Shown here piece by piece: positions 63,903 through 64,000 of a DNA stretch of 64,000 nt. Each line of letters begins with the position of its first letter. Within the stretch, counting starts at the first letter, position 1. The DNA comes from Sulfuriflexus sp032250955. Its GTDB lineage: Bacteria > Pseudomonadota > Gammaproteobacteria > AKS1. The position numbers were made by a program, and so were the translations under genes. The stretch lies in NCBI RefSeq assembly GCF_032250955.1, contig NZ_JAVVES010000002.1, forward strand, positions 1 through 64,000, read 5' to 3'. Below the pieces are notes generated by a model. The model saw only the letters and a list, made by a program, of their open reading frames with translations, had not been told where the DNA came from and searched no databases.

Positions 63903-64000
63903 TCAGCTTTCCGCTACATCATTGCCTGCATCATCAACACCATGCAGATGTTCACTACGAATAACTCGCGGCACGAGCACGCGTGGTTCGATGCTTACCG
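63903..64000 (-). CDS. nuoC: NADH-quinone oxidoreductase subunit C, C-terminal end (partial)
   Basis: The minus-strand frame running in from the window edge encodes SIEPRVLVPRVIRSEH and 15 more residues before TGA at 63905-63903. The PRVLVPRVIR segment is the usual NuoC C-terminus, and the position directly before nuoD supports it. The rest of the gene, with nuoB and nuoA expected beyond, lies outside the window. Confidence 0.9.
   Translation of the reverse strand, partial: VSIEPRVLVPRVIRSEHLHGVDDAGNDVAES

Overview
This window looks like a gammaproteobacterial chromosome segment of moderate GC content. ZipA is confined to Gammaproteobacteria, and the neighbourhoods smc-zipA, dksA-gluQ, metY-rimP-nusA-infB-rbfA-truB-rpsO-pnp and an unfused nuoC/nuoD complex I operon all fit that class. 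An NhaD antiporter next to a SLC13-type sodium symporter suggests a saline, marine or alkaline habitat. The species cannot be told from the sequence alone.

Layout. Positions 1-75 are the end of a small mobile repeat (MITE), cut by the window edge. ligA (192-2237, minus) and zipA/smc (6413-10827, minus), which are often neighbours in related genomes, are separated here by an opposite-strand pair of ion transporters (2813-6254). From 10.9 to 13.5 kb lie queF, a D-ribulokinase-like FGGY kinase and cysZ. A complete second copy of the mobile repeat (13595-13830) follows; it has 17-bp terminal inverted repeats and a 9-bp target duplication and has landed on the stop codon of an aminotransferase gene. 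Next come a CbbY-like phosphatase, dksA with a histone-H1-like Lys/Ala tail, gluQ, two small unknown genes and mnmC.

From 20.9 to 35.5 kb, all on the minus strand, is a Tad (Flp) pilus locus. In transcription order it holds flp, an unusual AAA ATPase, rcpC/cpaB, the rcpA/cpaC secretin, a small lipoprotein, a tadG-like gene, two tadE-like pseudopilins, tadZ/cpaE, tadA, tadB, tadC, a TPR lipoprotein with two LytR_C-like domains, and a tadD-like TPR lipoprotein. No prepilin peptidase gene is present. Two divergent Sel1-repeat genes follow, one ending in 30-residue tandem repeats.

From 37.3 to 46.2 kb is the classical translation/RNA operon, read on the minus strand: initiator tRNA (metY) with a clear sigma-70 promoter, then rimP, nusA, infB, rbfA, truB, rpsO (with its own promoter) and pnp. 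Next come a periplasmic DsrE-like lipoprotein and a two-component system made of an NtrC-type sigma-54 activator and a membrane histidine kinase. The window ends in the complex I operon nuoC(partial)-D-E-F-G-H-I-J-K-L-M-N plus a DUF2818 gene, also minus strand.

The parts most worth following up are the MITE and its inverted partner 13.5 kb away, the AAA ATPase and tandem LytR_C protein in the Tad locus, and the transporter pair inserted between zipA and ligA.
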